The notes under the pieces are model-generated. The model saw only the letters and a list, made by a program, of their open reading frames with translations, was not told the origin of the DNA and searched no databases. Positions 36,429 through 45,389 of a DNA stretch of 64,000 nt are shown here, piece by piece. This DNA comes from Cyclobacterium xiamenense. GTDB lineage: Bacteria > Bacteroidota > Bacteroidia > Cytophagales > Cyclobacteriaceae. The stretch lies in contig NZ_WIOK01000009.1 in assembly GCF_009467825.1 (NCBI RefSeq), positions 124,001-188,000 of the forward strand, given 5' to 3'. The stretch's first letter is position 1; each line of letters opens with the position of its first letter. The position numbers were made by a program, and so were the translations under genes.

Positions 36429-37163
36429 ATGCGTGTATTAGTAGTAGATGATGAACGATTGGCGAGGAAGGAACTCATTAATTTATTAAATCAAAACGAT
36501 AATGTAGAGGTATTGGGGGAGGCAACGAATGTAGACGATGCCAAAGAGAAGATCGAAGAATTGCAACCAGAGGTACTTTTTCTGGACATTCAAATGCCCG
36601 AAAAAACCGGTTTTGATTTACTGGAAGAACTTGATTTTGTTCCATTGGTCGTATTTATTACCGCTTACGATGAGTTTGCACTGCAGGCTTTTCAGGTAAA
36701 TGCCCTGGATTATTTGTTGAAACCCATCGAGCCCGAGCGCTTGACCGACACGCTGAAAAAGTTGGAGAAAAAGTTGGAAGACCTGAAAAAGGAGGAGGAA
36801 TCCGCCTCAAAGAGCCCCAAGAGTAAACTTTCCCTTAGCGATCAGGTCTTTGTCAAAGACGGCGACAAATGCTGGTTTGTCAAGCTTTCTGATGTACGCT
36901 TGTTTGAGTCGGATGGGAACTACATCAAGGTGTATTTTGAAACCAACAAACCCATGATTCATAAATCACTGAATGCATTGGATGAGCGATTGGACGAGAA
37001 GTCTTTTTTCCGGGCAAGCCGAAAGCACATCATCAACCTGAGTTGGGTAGAATCCATCGAACCCTGGTTTAACGGTGGCTTGGTGGTGACGTTGAAGGGG
37101 GGCGAGCGGATTGAAGTAAGCCGAAGGCAAGCAGCCCGATTTAAAGATTTGATGAGTCTTTGA
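36429..37163 (+). CDS. LytTR response regulator, partner of the LytS kinase
   Basis: A 244-residue regulator. The receiver domain (residues 1-118) has MRVLVVDDERLARKEL, the phospho-acceptor Asp53 in VLFLDIQMPEKTG, and conserved Thr and Lys in FITAYDEFALQAF and DYLLKPIEPERL. A charged linker (about 118-138) leads to the LytTR DNA-binding domain (about 140-242) with DVRLFESDGNYIKVYFETN and SFFRASRKHIINLSWVESIE. It lies 13 bases after the kinase gene and is the cognate partner by position. Confidence 0.93.
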   Translation: MRVLVVDDERLARKELINLLNQNDNVEVLGEATNVDDAKEKIEELQPEVLFLDIQMPEKTGFDLLEELDFVPLVVFITAYDEFALQAFQVNALDYLLKPIEPERLTDTLKKLEKKLEDLKKEEESASKSPKSKLSLSDQVFVKDGDKCWFVKLSDVRLFESDGNYIKVYFETNKPMIHKSLNALDERLDEKSFFRASRKHIINLSWVESIEPWFNGGLVVTLKGGERIEVSRRQAARFKDLMSL

Positions 37164-37290
37164 TTTGGATAGGCCCAATCATTTATCTTTTTTGCGCATT
37201 TTATTGCGGTATCGCTGCATTAAATTGTGTTTTAATTTGTAAATTCGGCGAAACAGCTTTTATTTAAATTTTTCCCTTAAAAAACAGACC

Positions 37291-38046
37291 ATGAAAGAAG
37301 AACGGATACTTATCGTTGAAGACGATGTAAATATTTCCGAAAATATTGAGGAAATTCTGCAGCTTTTAGGTTATGTAAACATCGACATAGCCAATTCGGC
37401 AAATCAGGCCATCAAAGTAGTCAAGAAATACCGTCCCGACATGGTCTTTATGGATATCAAGCTGAAGGGCGATAAGGACGGAATCGAACTTGGGGAAATC
37501 ATCCAGCAGATGGTGGATGCACCCATCGTATACGTCACTTCCTACAGCGATCCGGCCATCATCGAGCGCGCAAAAAGGACGCATCCCGCGGGGTTTATTG
37601 TAAAGCCTTTCAACAGCAACGATATCCATGCCATGGTGGAAATCGTGCTGTACAACCAACGAACCAGACCGGCCCTTTCAGAAGGGGCAAGCGCCAAGAT
37701 CGCGGAAAGTCCCTACCTGGTAGTAGATGCCGTGTATATCAAAGCAGATAATAGCTTTGAACGGGTAGATTATTCGGATATCTATTATGTGGAGGCCAAC
37801 GGCAACATGGTGACCATTTTCACGAAAAACAGGAATTTTACCATCCGAAAATCGATGAAAGACATGGAGGAAAAATTACCATCCAACCTTTTTCTGCGGG
37901 TGCAAAAATCCTACATCGTCCAGTTGGGACAAATTGAGAGTTTCAATACCAAGGAGATTAACCTGAAGACGGGGGACGTGGTGCAGGTAGGCCGGCAATA
38001 TTACAATAGCTTCCTGGCCAAGCTCAATACCATTACAGAAAGCTAA
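37291..38046 (+). CDS. Second LytTR response regulator, orphan by position
   Basis: A 251-residue regulator. The receiver (residues 1-125) carries RILIVEDDVNISENIEEI, phospho-acceptor Asp55 in VFMDIKLKGDKDGIELGE and the switch segment YVTSYSDPAIIERAKRTH with Lys in FIVKPFNSND. This receiver type (KLKGDKDGIE, TSYSDPA) is usual with PAS-containing sensor kinases rather than LytS. The LytTR domain covers about 150-250 (DIYYVEANGNMVTIFTKN). It is 127 bases after the first regulator, so probably a separate transcript, and no second kinase is nearby. Its stop is 2 bases from the stop of phoH on the other strand. Confidence 0.9.
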   Translation: MKEERILIVEDDVNISENIEEILQLLGYVNIDIANSANQAIKVVKKYRPDMVFMDIKLKGDKDGIELGEIIQQMVDAPIVYVTSYSDPAIIERAKRTHPAGFIVKPFNSNDIHAMVEIVLYNQRTRPALSEGASAKIAESPYLVVDAVYIKADNSFERVDYSDIYYVEANGNMVTIFTKNRNFTIRKSMKDMEEKLPSNLFLRVQKSYIVQLGQIESFNTKEINLKTGDVVQVGRQYYNSFLAKLNTITES

Positions 38047-38048
38047 AC

Positions 38049-39410
38049 CTACAACAAATCGTTTGCCAGATTGGCCAATTCGGACCGTTCTCCTTTTTCC
38101 AGTTTGATGTGGGCGTACAGAGGGTGGTTTCGTACCCGGTCGATCAGATAGGACAGCCCGTTACTTTGGCTGTCCAGGTAGGGTGTGTCAATCTGAAAGA
38201 CATCTCCGGTGAAGACGATCTTCGTGTTTTCTCCAGCCCTGCTGATAATGGTTTTCACCTCATGGGGGGTCAGGTTCTGTGCCTCGTCCACGATAAAAAA
38301 GATATTGGAAAGGGAGCGACCACGAATATAGGCCAGGGGCTGAATGACTAACTTTTCCTGGTTTACCATGTCGGAAATCCGCTGGTATTCTTTGTCGCTC
38401 TCTTTGTATTGGTTTTGGATAAACTTCAGATTATCCCAAAGCGGCTCCATGTACGGATTCAGCTTCGATTTGATGTCTCCCGGTAGGTATCCTATATCTT
38501 TGTTGCTCAGGGGCACAATGGGGCGGGCCAGGAAAATCTGTTTGTAATTACTGCGTTGTTCCAGCGCCCCTGCCAATGCCAACAGGGTTTTGCCCGTTCC
38601 GGCCACACCCTGAATACTCACCAACTTGATCGCCGGGTCCATGATGGCGTGCAGGGCAAATGCCTGTTCGGCATTTTTTGGGCTAATATTGTAGGCTTTT
38701 GACTTGGAAATTTTTTGAAAAGACTTCTCTTGCGCCTGATAAAACGCCAGGATGGATGCGTTGGGGGTGCTTCCTTTTAGAATATAAAAGGTGTTGTTGG
38801 CGGGAATGGTTTTGCGGCGTTTGCCAAAAATGGCGGCCCCTTCCAGCCTGCTTTTTTCGTACAGGTCATTGATGGTGTCCTGGCTGACGTTTTCAATGAC
38901 ATCCTTGCCCGTATTTTCAATTTCTGAAATGTTTTTGATTTTACCGGTTTCGTAGTCCTCTGCCAGAATGTCCAGTGATTTGGCCTTAAGCCGGAGGTTG
39001 ATGTCCTTGCTGACCAGGATTACTTTGCGCTTTTTTTCGGTTTGCCGCACACTAAGTGCTGCATTCAGTATTTTGTGGTCGTTTTTTTCTTCGCCGAAGA
39101 TTTCGTTGGCGTTGAGTGCGTTGTCCGGATTCATCATCACCTTAAAGGAACCTTTGGTTTTCCCGTTAAGCGGCGTCCAATGCTGAATCATCTGATCCTT
39201 TGACAGCCGGTCCAGTAGGCGAATGAACTCTCTGGCTTCGAAATTTTTGGTGTCATTGCCCTTTTTAAATTGATCGAGCTCTTCCAGTACCGTAATTGGA
39301 ATCACTACGTCGTGTTCGGCAAAATTCATGATGGAGTGATGGTCATACAAAATGACAGAAGTATCCAGAACAAAAATCTTCTTTTCCTGAGTCGATGCTT
39401 TCTTCACCAT
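38049..39410 (-). CDS. PhoH-family protein with N-terminal PIN domain
   Basis: A 453-residue fusion of a PIN ribonuclease domain (about residues 10-150: FVLDTSVILYDHHSIMNF, VIPITVLEELDQFKKGN, with acidic metal-binding residues) and a PhoH ATPase domain (about 240-453). The ATPase has IQGVAGTGKTLLALAGA (Walker A), FIVDEAQNLTPHEVKTIIS (Walker B) and KIVFTGDVFQIDTPYLDS. PIN-PhoH proteins unwind and cut RNA, and related ones act in stress. About 200 bases separate it from aroE; that gap contains only a 10-bp palindrome GCTAATTAGC near 39529. Confidence 0.92.
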   Translation of the reverse strand: MVKKASTQEKKIFVLDTSVILYDHHSIMNFAEHDVVIPITVLEELDQFKKGNDTKNFEAREFIRLLDRLSKDQMIQHWTPLNGKTKGSFKVMMNPDNALNANEIFGEEKNDHKILNAALSVRQTEKKRKVILVSKDINLRLKAKSLDILAEDYETGKIKNISEIENTGKDVIENVSQDTINDLYEKSRLEGAAIFGKRRKTIPANNTFYILKGSTPNASILAFYQAQEKSFQKISKSKAYNISPKNAEQAFALHAIMDPAIKLVSIQGVAGTGKTLLALAGALEQRSNYKQIFLARPIVPLSNKDIGYLPGDIKSKLNPYMEPLWDNLKFIQNQYKESDKEYQRISDMVNQEKLVIQPLAYIRGRSLSNIFFIVDEAQNLTPHEVKTIISRAGENTKIVFTGDVFQIDTPYLDSQSNGLSYLIDRVRNHPLYAHIKLEKGERSELANLANDLL

Positions 39411-39606
39411 ACAAACAAAATTGGAGTGGAATGACTACTAATAATACTTATTTTAATCGAAAAAGCGGTAAGAATTCGCTGAAATATATCCCTTGAATTT
39501 GACAGAAAAAAACGATAAATGCTAACCGGCTAATTAGCTGTGAATTACAAGCAAGAGGGCAATACGGCTCGGGGTATGGCGCCAGGATAATTTGGACGGA
39601 AAACGA

Positions 39607-40359
39607 TCAATCGACTTCGTTCCAAATTTCCCAGGCTGCCTCCGCCTGTAGGTGCAGCATCTCCATCCCATTTTTGGTCTTGGCCCCTCTTCGAGCGGCT
39701 TCGCGCATCAGGCTTGTTTCCTCCGGGTTATACACCAGGTCGTAATACCACTGTTCCGGTCCGAGCCCGGCAAGTGGGATTGGCGGCAGGTCGGCGGTAT
39801 TGGGATAGGTGCCAAGCGGTGTAGTATTGATAATCAAGGGATATTCCTGCAGCAATTGAGGGGAAGCGGTGAGGTCTTCATACGATCGCGTGGTACCCGA
39901 ATCCGGGTTGGGACTTCTGGAAATCCGTAAAAAGGAGATGTTCAGGTCTTTTAAGGCCTGTGCAACTGCCCTGGAGGCACCTCCCGTTCCCAGGATTAGC
40001 GCCCCGGGCCGCTCGGTTCCGAGCCAGTTTGAAAGCGAGGTTTTAAAACCAAAATAATCGGTATTGAAGCCAATTAATTCCAGTGGAGTGATTTTAATGC
40101 AGTTGACCGCCCCAATCTCTTTACATGCGGGATCCAATCGATCCAGGTAAGGAATGACTTGTTGTTTGTAGGGAATGGTGACATTTAACCCTACCAGTTC
40201 GGGTTCATTCACCAATACTGCCGGTAAGGCTTGTATCTCCGGGAGTTCATACAGTTCGTATTGGCAATCCACGATGCCTTCTCTCCGAAACTTTTCCGCA
40301 AAATAGCTTTTCGAAAAGGAGTGTGTCAGGGGAAATCCAATAAGTCCGTATTTTTTCAT
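39607..40359 (-). CDS. aroE: Shikimate dehydrogenase
   Basis: A 250-residue NADP-dependent enzyme reducing 3-dehydroshikimate to shikimate. Shikimate-site signatures are KKYGLIGFPLTHSFSKSYF, GLNVTIPYKQQVIPYLD (catalytic Lys) and GAVNCIK. The conserved Asp is in LIGFNTDYFGFKTSL. The Rossmann motif is LGTGGASRAVAQAL. The terminal GMEMLHLQAEAAWEIW is typical. It overlaps the DUF368 stop by 4 bases (ATGA), so the two are translationally coupled at the end of a minus-strand operon. Confidence 0.95.
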   Translation of the reverse strand: MKKYGLIGFPLTHSFSKSYFAEKFRREGIVDCQYELYELPEIQALPAVLVNEPELVGLNVTIPYKQQVIPYLDRLDPACKEIGAVNCIKITPLELIGFNTDYFGFKTSLSNWLGTERPGALILGTGGASRAVAQALKDLNISFLRISRSPNPDSGTTRSYEDLTASPQLLQEYPLIINTTPLGTYPNTADLPPIPLAGLGPEQWYYDLVYNPEETSLMREAARRGAKTKNGMEMLHLQAEAAWEIWNEVD

Positions 40360-41291
40360 TCTCTAGTAAAATTATGAGCCAGCCGGTCGATCCCTACCAC
40401 CAAAATTACTCCGATTAAGAATGCAAAAATGGCAAAAAGAAAGGCGGGTTCTTCCCCCGTCTCTACCAGGTAAACGTGTGGAAGGATGTTTTCGGTAAGG
40501 AGTGGTTTTTGCAAACCGGAACTGGATATCCGGTACGAAAGCACTTTTTTCCAGGGCCATATTTTGTTGATCGAACCGATCATAAAACCCGAAAGAAAGG
40601 ACAGGGTCAATGCGTGATAGTTTTTCAAAAACCAGGAAATGACCCGGCTGAACAGCAACAGACCACCGATACACCCCAGAGCAAAGGTAGCGAGGATAAG
40701 GATATTTCGATCGTTGACGGCAGCCAGGATAAACTCGTATTTGCCAAGGATGAGCAGCAGGAAGCTTCCCGAAATTCCCGGCAAAATCATGGCGCAAATG
40801 GCAATGGCGCCTGCAATGAAGGTAAACCAAAGGTTATTCGGTAAGGCCATTAGGGGAAGTTCGGTGATAAAATAAGCCAATACCGCGCCCAGGGGAAACA
40901 TTAGGATTGCCAGTAGGTTCCAGCGCTTGATATCCCGCAAAATAACGATGGCACTGATGAGAATCAGCCCGCAGAAAAACGACCAGAGTGGGATAGGATG
41001 GGTTTCGATGAAGTAGGTAATGGCTTTTGAGAAAGCGAAAATACTCGTGAAAATGCCCATAAATAGGACCAATAAAAAGCCACCATTGACGTGTTGCCAG
41101 AATGAAACGAACTGCAGACGTCGGAGTAGCTGTAGGGCTTCCAGATCGAATGAATTGATACTTTCCAGTAGTTCTTCGTAGATCCGCGTCACCAAAGCGA
41201 TGGAGCCTCCTGAAACCCCCGGCACGATATCCGCACTTCCCATACCCATTCCCTTAAGGAACAAAATTATCCAATCGCCTAATCGCTTCAT
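40356..41291 (-). CDS. DUF368 membrane protein (polyprenyl-phosphate transporter family)
   Basis: A 311-residue membrane protein with about 8-9 helices. The N-terminal signature GMGMGSADIVPGVSGGSIAL and the repeat-like AICAMILPGISGSFLLLILG mark DUF368. Some members recycle undecaprenyl phosphate across the membrane for cell-wall and glycan synthesis. The stop overlaps the aroE start by 4 bases; comA ends 42 bases upstream. The transport role is by family, not shown here. Confidence 0.88.
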   Translation of the reverse strand: MKRLGDWIILFLKGMGMGSADIVPGVSGGSIALVTRIYEELLESINSFDLEALQLLRRLQFVSFWQHVNGGFLLVLFMGIFTSIFAFSKAITYFIETHPIPLWSFFCGLILISAIVILRDIKRWNLLAILMFPLGAVLAYFITELPLMALPNNLWFTFIAGAIAICAMILPGISGSFLLLILGKYEFILAAVNDRNILILATFALGCIGGLLLFSRVISWFLKNYHALTLSFLSGFMIGSINKIWPWKKVLSYRISSSGLQKPLLTENILPHVYLVETGEEPAFLFAIFAFLIGVILVVGIDRLAHNFTRE

Positions 41292-41333
41292 TGTGTGGCC
41301 TTGTTTTAGTTGATCCGATGAAAAACAGCTCGT

Positions 41334-42095
41334 TCAGAGATTTAAAAAGAAATCAAAGGTATCTCCTCTCAGGCCTAATCGCAATGTTTCCAGCGGGATG
41401 ATTTCATTGGGAGCGATGTTGCCAAGGTTTACATTTGAACCGAGCAGTTTGATAAACCAGACTTGCTGCTCTTTTTGGGGAGCTTCCCAGATGATTTGTT
41501 CCTCCGGAATCTGCGTGAGAATTTCCTCCACCAGGCCCTGCCGTACTTCTCCGGAGTCCCGGAAAAGGCCCACGGTACCACCTTCCCGGGCTTCGCCGAT
41601 TACTTTCCATGCGCCAGCGTCCAGTTCTTTTCGCATTTGTTCGATCCACTTATAAGGGGGGATGATTTTGGCGGCATCTTTTGAACCTACCTCGGACAAG
41701 ACAGTCACCTGCTTGGCCAGTGTTTCGATGTAGCGGCATTTTTGGCCGTGATCCAGGGTGATGGATCCATCGGATACTTCAGCGAATGAGAGTTGGTATT
41801 CGTCCAAAAGACGAACGTAATCGTCGAATTGATTTCGGATTACAAATGCTTCAAAAAGCGTACCGCCAAAGTAGACGGGAATGTCTGCAGACCGATAGAT
41901 ATCAATTTTCTCCCTTAATTTTTTGGTTACAAAAGAAGTTGCCCAACCTAGTTTTACAATGTCCACATAATCCCCACTTACTTCAATAAAATCTTCTACC
42001 TCTCTTAGACTGAGCCCTTTGTCCATGGCCATGGTAAATCCGGAGTTTCGGGGCTTCACAGTCCGTGAAGGAATGCTCTTAAGAACGTAATTCAT
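41334..42095 (-). CDS. comA: Phosphosulfolactate synthase (ComA type)
   Basis: A 253-residue TIM-barrel enzyme adding sulfite to phosphoenolpyruvate to give phosphosulfolactate. Signatures are PRNSGFTMAMDKGLSLREVE, GDYVDIVKLGWATSFV, IPVYFGGTLFEAF, AEVSDGSITL, and IIPPYKWIEQMRKELDAGAW. In methanogens it opens coenzyme M synthesis; in Bacteroidota it is more likely to feed sulfolactate or cysteate, possibly toward sulfonolipids. The partners ComB and ComC are not in the window. It lies 36 bases behind a TPR gene and 42 bases before DUF368. Confidence 0.88.
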   Translation of the reverse strand: MNYVLKSIPSRTVKPRNSGFTMAMDKGLSLREVEDFIEVSGDYVDIVKLGWATSFVTKKLREKIDIYRSADIPVYFGGTLFEAFVIRNQFDDYVRLLDEYQLSFAEVSDGSITLDHGQKCRYIETLAKQVTVLSEVGSKDAAKIIPPYKWIEQMRKELDAGAWKVIGEAREGGTVGLFRDSGEVRQGLVEEILTQIPEEQIIWEAPQKEQQVWFIKLLGSNVNLGNIAPNEIIPLETLRLGLRGDTFDFFLNL

Positions 42096-42131
42096 TCAAC
42101 GATATTTTGATAGTAGCGACAAAAAAGAATC

Positions 42132-43544
42132 TTATCTTTTAAAATCCTCTCTGTACTGATTGATGATTTTATAAATTGCTTTTTGCTGCTCGAGTTCGGG
42201 CATCAGATCGTAAAGCAACTCGTGTTTTTCGAAGTCCAAAGTTAATGCATTTTCCAAAATTGAAAAGGCTTCTTTGTATTTACCTGTCTTGATCAGGTAG
42301 ACCACCAGCCGGTAATACAACTCGGCCTCTTCGGGTAATTCTTCCATGCCTTCTTTGATGACATCCTCGGCTTCCTCAAACCGGTTCTGATCAAAATAAA
42401 TCAGCGAAAGGTTGATATAGGTTTCGATGATGCCGGGCTCCAGGTTGATGGCCTCTTCGTAGGCCTCCGAGCTCGCCTGCAGGTTGCCCAGTTCGTATTC
42501 GGCACCTGCCAGTCCGACCCAATAGTTGGCGTTTTCAGCCGTAAGTTTCAATGCCTTTTTGAAATAGTGGATGGCTTCGAAATACTTTTTCTTCTTCATC
42601 ATGCACATGCCCAGCCCAAACCAGGCATCGTCGTATTCAGGATCCAGTTTTGCCGACTTTTTGAAATACTTGAAGGCCATGTCGATTTGATCCAGTTTCT
42701 CATAGGAGGCGGCCATGTAGCAGCAGTTTTCTGCGTTGCTGCCTTCGCAGTGTATGGTGTTCTGATAGGCTTCCAGCGCTTTTTCGTACTGATGGGTGTT
42801 CATCAGTGCATTTCCCAGGTTGAAATAGGCCGAAGCAAAGGTGTCGTCGATGAGCAGGGCATAATCGTAGGCGTCGATCGCTTCTGTAAATTTTCCCAAT
42901 CGGTTGTAGACCACTCCCAAATTATACCAGGCGTTGGCATTGTACGGGTCCTGATCGATAAACTCCTGGTAAAAATCCAGTATTTCATCGAAGGAACCTT
43001 CCTCTTCGGTCATCATGGCCAGTTGGAAAAGTGCGTCCTCGTGGTTGATTTTCAATTTTACCACCTCTTTGAAACAGGTGATGGCCTCTTCCATTTTTTT
43101 CTCATTGCGGTAAAAATTACCCAATAGGTAGTAGACCTCTGCCTTGTCTTCTGCCAGGGGGAGAAATCCATTTAGCAACTGAATCGCTTCTTCCGATTGA
43201 TCCAGTAGTGAGAGGGCGTTCGCCATGGTCAGGACGATTTCCTCATTGTTAGGAGAAAGGTTATTCAGGTTTTCCAACAACTCCAGACTTTCTTCAAGCT
43301 CGTCCAGAAAAAGCAGCGATTGGGCCATCAACAGCTTTAATTCCACCGAAAACGGGAATTTTTGCAGGGCCCACTCACAGGTTTTGAGGGCTTTTTTGTA
43401 CGTTAAATGGTCATGATAGTACCTGATGATATCCTCCAGTTCTTCTTCACCAAAAAATAGGTCCAGATTAGATTTAAGGGAATTCTCAAACCGCTGTACC
43501 AATTCCTTCTCCTGATCCGAATGATTGTCAAAATCTCCTGTCAT
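42132..43544 (-). CDS. TPR-repeat protein
   Basis: A 470-residue protein without signal peptide, built nearly throughout of tetratricopeptide repeats (about 11-12 units from residue 50 onward). Good examples are AEVYYLLGNFYRNEKKMEE, PYNANAWYNLGVVYNRLGK and AYFNLGNALMNTHQYEKALE, ending with ELPEEAELYYRLVVYLIKTG. It should be a cytoplasmic scaffold for protein contacts; the partners are not known. It sits between the epimerase and comA in the same minus-strand run. Confidence 0.92.
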   Translation of the reverse strand: MTGDFDNHSDQEKELVQRFENSLKSNLDLFFGEEELEDIIRYYHDHLTYKKALKTCEWALQKFPFSVELKLLMAQSLLFLDELEESLELLENLNNLSPNNEEIVLTMANALSLLDQSEEAIQLLNGFLPLAEDKAEVYYLLGNFYRNEKKMEEAITCFKEVVKLKINHEDALFQLAMMTEEEGSFDEILDFYQEFIDQDPYNANAWYNLGVVYNRLGKFTEAIDAYDYALLIDDTFASAYFNLGNALMNTHQYEKALEAYQNTIHCEGSNAENCCYMAASYEKLDQIDMAFKYFKKSAKLDPEYDDAWFGLGMCMMKKKKYFEAIHYFKKALKLTAENANYWVGLAGAEYELGNLQASSEAYEEAINLEPGIIETYINLSLIYFDQNRFEEAEDVIKEGMEELPEEAELYYRLVVYLIKTGKYKEAFSILENALTLDFEKHELLYDLMPELEQQKAIYKIINQYREDFKR

Positions 43545-43637
43545 AGGTTTGATATATATTTTACGTTTAAGATACCAATTATTTTTATTGCAGGGAATAT
43601 TCCGTAAATAAATTCACTTCCGATTTGCTACTGCTCC

Positions 43638-44612
43638 TCATGTTTGATCCTGTTCCGAAAGGGCCCATTGAAACGTTTCTTGCAGGGGGGTAAACACGAA
43701 GCCGGTTTCGGCTCGCACTTTGCTGCTGTCGTAGCCCACCCGCGTCTGGGCTGCCCGAACGGATTGGCGGCTGATCGGAAGTTTGGTTCGGGAAAATAGA
43801 TTGTGCAACCGAGACCAACGGACTACCCATCCTGCCAGCCAATCGCTGAGGGGAAGGGACGGTGGATTTTTTTGGAAAACCCGTGCCATTTCCGCAAAAA
43901 ATTCGCGGTAGGAAAGGCTCTCGTTACTGACGATGTACCGTTCATTCCAACGGCCCGACTCCATTAGCTGCAGCATGATGTGTACCGCATCCCGTATATC
44001 GATGTAGTTGACGTTGCCTTTGGGATAATAGCGGTTGCCTTCCAATACATAGCGGTAAATTTGGCTGCTGCTTCGTTCGTCGGAAATTTTCCCAAGCAGC
44101 ACGGAGGGGTTGAAAACCATGACCTCCAGGCCTTCCTGCGCTCCCCGCCAGACTTCTAATTCAGCCAGGTGTTTGGAAATGGCGTAGGGAGTGTTCAGTT
44201 CGGAATTGATCCATTTTTGCTCTTCGGAAATGGACAATTGGTTTTCCTGCCTCCCAAGGGCTGCTACCGAACTAATGAAGACCAACTTTCCGGCCCCCAG
44301 GGAAAGCATGGCATCCACCAGACAGGCGGTTCCATACGCATTGGTTTTTAGCAGGGCTTCCTTTTGGGAATCGTCAAAGGATACCAAACCGGCCGCATGC
44401 ACCACCAGGTCCTGCCCCTTACAGGCCTCGGCCAGCATTTCCACATCGGTGATTTCTCCTTCAAACCAGGCGATGTCGTTTGCCAGATTTCCCAACAAGG
44501 AGGTACTACTTCCGGTCCTCTTCGTACCGGAAATGACCGCTTTCCCGACCAGACCCTTTGCGAGGTAACTGCCTAGCAAACCTGTAATGCCCGTAATGAG
44601 TATCTTTTTCAA
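43638..44612 (-). CDS. NAD-dependent epimerase/dehydratase family protein
   Basis: A 324-residue extended short-chain dehydrogenase. It has the N-terminal cofactor motif ILITGITGLLGSYLAKGL, DLVVHAAGLVSFDDSQ, and the substrate-side YxxxK in PYAISKHLAELEVW. The sequence resembles 3-beta-HSD/dihydroflavonol-reductase-like members rather than a dTDP-sugar enzyme, but the activity cannot be named. It is 21 bases downstream of the PHP-phosphatase gene and 93 bases upstream of the TPR gene, so it may share their transcript. Confidence 0.82.
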   Translation of the reverse strand: MKKILITGITGLLGSYLAKGLVGKAVISGTKRTGSSTSLLGNLANDIAWFEGEITDVEMLAEACKGQDLVVHAAGLVSFDDSQKEALLKTNAYGTACLVDAMLSLGAGKLVFISSVAALGRQENQLSISEEQKWINSELNTPYAISKHLAELEVWRGAQEGLEVMVFNPSVLLGKISDERSSSQIYRYVLEGNRYYPKGNVNYIDIRDAVHIMLQLMESGRWNERYIVSNESLSYREFFAEMARVFQKNPPSLPLSDWLAGWVVRWSRLHNLFSRTKLPISRQSVRAAQTRVGYDSSKVRAETGFVFTPLQETFQWALSEQDQT

Positions 44613-44633
44613 TGCCTTAGCTTTATCCGGTAC

Positions 44634-45389
44634 TTACAATTGTTGGTTCCAAAGGTCCAATGCCTGCAACTTTTCGTAGTATTTTTCCTGTGGGAGCCTT
44701 TCCAACGCATCAAGGTATTTTTCGTTGTGGCAGTCGGTTCCGGCAAGTTTTACCAATCCCCGGTCCACAATTTTTTCGGCAAATTTCTTCACCGCTTTGG
44801 AGTAATACCCTGTAAGCGAAAGGAGGTTTAGCTGAAAAGGAATGTTTCGATCCGCCAGCGCTTCCAGTGTGCTACTCTCCTGATGCAGGTACATGTACCG
44901 TTCGGGATGTGCGAAGACCGGCTGATAGCCCGACATTTCCATGCGAAAAAACGTTTCCAACAGGATGTGGGGCTTACTCATAAAACCCGTTTCAACGAGT
45001 ACCAGCTTATTTGCCCCAAAACTCAGCAGGGGTTCGTTTTTTTCGACCTTTTCAAAGAAAATTTCGTCCAGGTAGTATTCCGCAGCGGCTTCCAATTCAA
45101 TGGGAATACCGGTATCTGCAACCGCAGTCTGCAGCTTTTTGAGTCCGGGCAGGATGGTTTCCGGGGTATTCTTGAAAAACTCACTCATGATATGCGGAGT
45201 GATGATGAGTTTCTTTAGCCCGTACGATGCCAGACGTTCAATCAAAACCAGGGATTCTTCGATGGATTGCGCTCCGTCATCGATTCCCGGAATCAGGTGA
45301 CTGTGCATGTCTGCGTGCAGCCAGCTCAGGTCCAGGGCCTGGTTTTCGGGTGATTTTTTTAATTTGATAAATAAATCAAATATAGACAT
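44634..45389 (-). CDS. CpsB/YwqE-like PHP phosphatase
   Basis: A 251-residue PHP-fold metal-dependent tyrosine-protein phosphatase of the capsule type. The metal-binding series is HADMHSHLIPGIDDG, then LIITPHIMSEFF, VLVETGFMSKPH, VFAHPERYMYLH and TDCHNEKYL. These proteins dephosphorylate the tyrosine kinase that controls exopolysaccharide export. The gene overlaps the rfbC stop by one base (TAATG), implying translational coupling, and the pair hints at surface polysaccharide formation. Confidence 0.88.
   Translation of the reverse strand: MSIFDLFIKLKKSPENQALDLSWLHADMHSHLIPGIDDGAQSIEESLVLIERLASYGLKKLIITPHIMSEFFKNTPETILPGLKKLQTAVADTGIPIELEAAAEYYLDEIFFEKVEKNEPLLSFGANKLVLVETGFMSKPHILLETFFRMEMSGYQPVFAHPERYMYLHQESSTLEALADRNIPFQLNLLSLTGYYSKAVKKFAEKIVDRGLVKLAGTDCHNEKYLDALERLPQEKYYEKLQALDLWNQQL

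Noticed and set aside
37161-37193. Possible terminator after the first LytTR gene
   Set aside because: GATTTGG and CCCAATC pair with a mismatch and the T run is separated by several bases from the stem.
39529-39538. Perfect 10-bp palindrome GCTAATTAGC between aroE and phoH
   Set aside because: A/T-rich 10-base palindromes are expected by chance in a window of this size and there is no adjacent promoter motif.
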